Of a stretch of DNA of 41,940 nucleotides, positions 40,478 through 41,940 are shown piece by piece. Source of the DNA: an uncultured Clostridia bacterium (lineage in GTDB: Bacteria > Bacillota > Clostridia > TANB77 > CAG-508); NCBI GenBank assembly GCA_944391575.1, contig CALXUC010000013.1, positions 1 to 41,940 on the forward strand. The letters are read 5' to 3'. The position numbers and the translations under genes were made by a program. The notes under the pieces are model-generated. The model was not told where the DNA came from. It searched no databases and worked only from the letters and a program-made list of their open reading frames with translations. Position 1 is the first letter of the stretch, and each line of letters opens with the position of its first letter.

Positions 40478-41940
40478 TTAATTTTCTACTATATCCCATG
40501 TCGTTACTCCTCCTGTTGCTGTGCCTTCTTTTACTTGGACGTCAGATGTTAGAGAAACTAGAACTCGCACACCATACGCGTTGCCGCTGGCGTTGCTCAC
40601 ATAGCGGAGGAAAGACGGGTTAACGTAATACAAGCTGTCAGAGTTGCGAGGCGACGCAAGCCAGAAATATGAGCCGTTTTCGAGCACGTTTATCGGTTCC
40701 GCTGTTGTAAATGTCTTTCTATAAAATGTTGAACTACTTCCGCTATTATCTACTATTGTATAATTCGTTCCAAATTGTTTATTATACCACTCTGCTGCTT
40801 CTTGTCCAGTTAATATATGTGCGCTTCCGCTTTTAGCATATTGGTTTTCGTACATACTACAATCTCTATTTCTTAAGATATTTATACTTTCTTCTGAATA
40901 TCCAGTATTGTGATAGTATGTCTCTGAGTGTCCAGCACTTATTAATGTTATTTCTCCACTGCTTTCGTCTATATCCCATACTCTCCAGCCACTATAATCT
41001 GGTGTGTAACTTGTATTATTATATGGTGTTGAGTTACTATTTCTGCTTTGTCCGTTTGTAAAGCCTCCAAATTGTCCTTGACTTGTTGGTTTACTTGAAC
41101 TCCATGTTACTGTTCCTCCTGATGATGTTATCTTACTAGTATCTGTACTTTGGTTCCATGTTCCGGCATCGTAATTTACAAAGTCTCCTACTTCTACTAC
41201 ACTTGCTATTGGCACTCCAGCTTTTTTTGTTGTTACCGTTATTTCACTACTCTCTTTATATAATCCTACTTTATCATATACTCTTACTTTATATTTATAA
41301 CTTTGTCCTCCTGTTTTTCCGGTTACGTTATACGTTGCTGTTCCTGATGTTGTTGTTATTGTCTTTTCTAGTTTTCCATTTAAATAAAACTCATATTTTG
41401 CTATTCCACTTTGTCCATCTGCTCCTTTTGCTGTTAATGTAAATGTTGTCTCTTCTACATTACTACTTGCTATTGTTGCTGTTGTTGGAGCTGTTGTATC
41501 TATTCTATTTACTGTTACTTGTTTATTTCCTGTATTTCCGGCTTTGTCTTTTACCCATACATAATATGTTCCGTTTGCTGATACATTTATTGTTTTATTT
41601 AAACTTGTTGTTGCTGTGACTGTTGTATATGTTGGGGCAGTTGTACTACTTTTGTTTATTCCATAACCTACTATTCCTATATTTCCAGATGCACAACCAG
41701 ATGTTCCTGTATCTGTCGCTTTTATTGTTACACTATTTGTTTTTCCCCAACTTGTACTTGCTGTTGCGCTTGAAATTACTGGTACAACTTTATCTATATT
41801 TTGTACTGTTCCCGTTGCTGTGTTTTTATATTGATTTTTATTATCAAATAGTCTTGCATAAATTTTTCCATTTGTTGTCATTTCTACTGGTCCAGTGTAT
41901 GTTGTCCACGTTCCTGTTGTACTTCCTTTTTGATATTTTA
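40478..41940 (-). CDS. C-terminal part of a large surface protein with Ig/FN3-like repeats and a DUF6273-type C-type-lectin domain
   Basis: The frame is open to the window edge, so at least the N-terminus is missing; 487 codons are visible. From the N-side: an Ig-like repeat end (KIYARLFDNKNQ), an Ig-like domain ending YYVWVKDKAGNTG, an FN3/Ig domain starting DTTAPTTATI with GIAKYEFYLNG, then from ~residue 240 a DUF6273-like domain: SGWRVWDIDE, ITLISAGH, ILTGQEAAEWYNKQFG, and the end SYFWLASP ... AYGVRVLVSL. This last domain has the C-type-lectin pattern used as a variable ligand-binding scaffold. The DNA for the final block is anomalously GC-rich. Confidence 0.85.
   Translation of the reverse strand, partial: KYQKGSTTGTWTTYTGPVEMTTNGKIYARLFDNKNQYKNTATGTVQNIDKVVPVISSATASTSWGKTNSVTIKATDTGTSGCASGNIGIVGYGINKSSTTAPTYTTVTATTSLNKTINVSANGTYYVWVKDKAGNTGNKQVTVNRIDTTAPTTATIASSNVEETTFTLTAKGADGQSGIAKYEFYLNGKLEKTITTTSGTATYNVTGKTGGQSYKYKVRVYDKVGLYKESSEITVTTKKAGVPIASVVEVGDFVNYDAGTWNQSTDTSKITSSGGTVTWSSSKPTSQGQFGGFTNGQSRNSNSTPYNNTSYTPDYSGWRVWDIDESSGEITLISAGHSETYYHNTGYSEESINILRNRDCSMYENQYAKSGSAHILTGQEAAEWYNKQFGTNYTIVDNSGSSSTFYRKTFTTAEPINVLENGSYFWLASPRNSDSLYYVNPSFLRYVSNASGNAYGVRVLVSLTSDVQVKEGTATGGVTTWDIVEN
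40548..40700 (-). other. Candidate variable region (VR) of a diversity-generating retroelement
   Basis: Within an AT-rich gene this ~150-bp stretch is about half G+C (36 of 60 bases in 40561-40620 by hand count, 28 of 60 in the next 60). It encodes the C-terminal ligand-binding face, from ENGSYFWLASP to GVRVLVSL, and is rich in Asn/Ser/Tyr codons of the AAC/AGC/TAC kind. Abrupt composition change exactly over the lectin-fold tip is the usual appearance of DGR variable regions. No reverse transcriptase or template repeat is visible in the window. Confidence 0.55.

Noticed and set aside
1-41940. CRISPR arrays
   Set aside because: No series of direct repeats with regular spacers was seen; the repeats found are pairs or palindromes.

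Overview
The window is chromosomal DNA of a very AT-rich, low-G+C Firmicute. The most likely source is an uncultured gut-type clostridial lineage, which I infer rather than read. Signs are strong AGGAGG-type ribosome binding sites, AT-rich codon use, a LemA/HtpX pair, a YabE-like 3D-domain protein, a Bce-type peptide-antibiotic module, a class B sortase with its surface substrate, a dockerin-bearing papain-like protease and a DUF6273-type surface protein. No rRNA, CRISPR array or recognisable transposase is present.

Layout. 1-3860: tRNA-Arg(UCU), then an accessory strip of three small HTH regulators and several tiny membrane or uncharacterised proteins with palindromic operators. 3940-6700: housekeeping htpX, lemA and a 3D-domain cell-wall protein. 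6800-9480: tRNA-Pro(UGG) followed by a decayed module (HTH gene, DNA-binding antitoxin-like gene, Doc toxin, Fic fragment, DUF4097 fragment), nearly all frameshifted or truncated. 9487-12507: a HaeIII-like restriction-modification pair enclosed by 156-bp direct repeats of the 3' end of a SAM methyltransferase gene. 12560-18400: ldh, a 236-bp MITE-like hairpin element inserted in a relic of tag, a 1139-residue STAND-type NTPase, the intact tag gene and a GNAT relic. 18420-19890: a patatin-like lipase and a GNAT acetyltransferase. 20020-27500: a Bce-type module (response regulator, frameshifted histidine kinase, ABC ATPase, permease) whose regulator and kinase genes are split by an HTH membrane protein and a DUF4143 ATPase, with identical 49-bp hairpins on both sides of the ATPase gene. 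27540-33560: sortase B and its surface protein, a relic of another DUF4143 ATPase, the dockerin protease, trmL and a second full DUF4143 ATPase. 33720-37640: a 44-residue ORF, then a four-gene operon of radical SAM/SPASM protein, Asn-tailed small protein, HD (dGTPase-like) protein and a 91-residue protein. 37740-40460: an MgtA-like P-type ATPase. 40478-end: the C-terminus of a large surface protein whose last domain contains an anomalous GC-rich block that looks like the variable region of a diversity-generating retroelement (DGR).

How it fits together. The housekeeping backbone is punctuated by accessory cassettes, and many junctions are still readable: direct repeats, duplicated terminators, a target-site duplication and internally deleted gene relics. 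The strongest candidates for unusual biology are the putative DGR variable region, the radical SAM operon with its Asn-repeat partner, the STAND NTPase bounded by tag sequences, the hairpin-flanked ATPase cassette, and the MITE. Several single-base frame breaks fall in A-runs, so some pseudogene calls depend on assembly accuracy.
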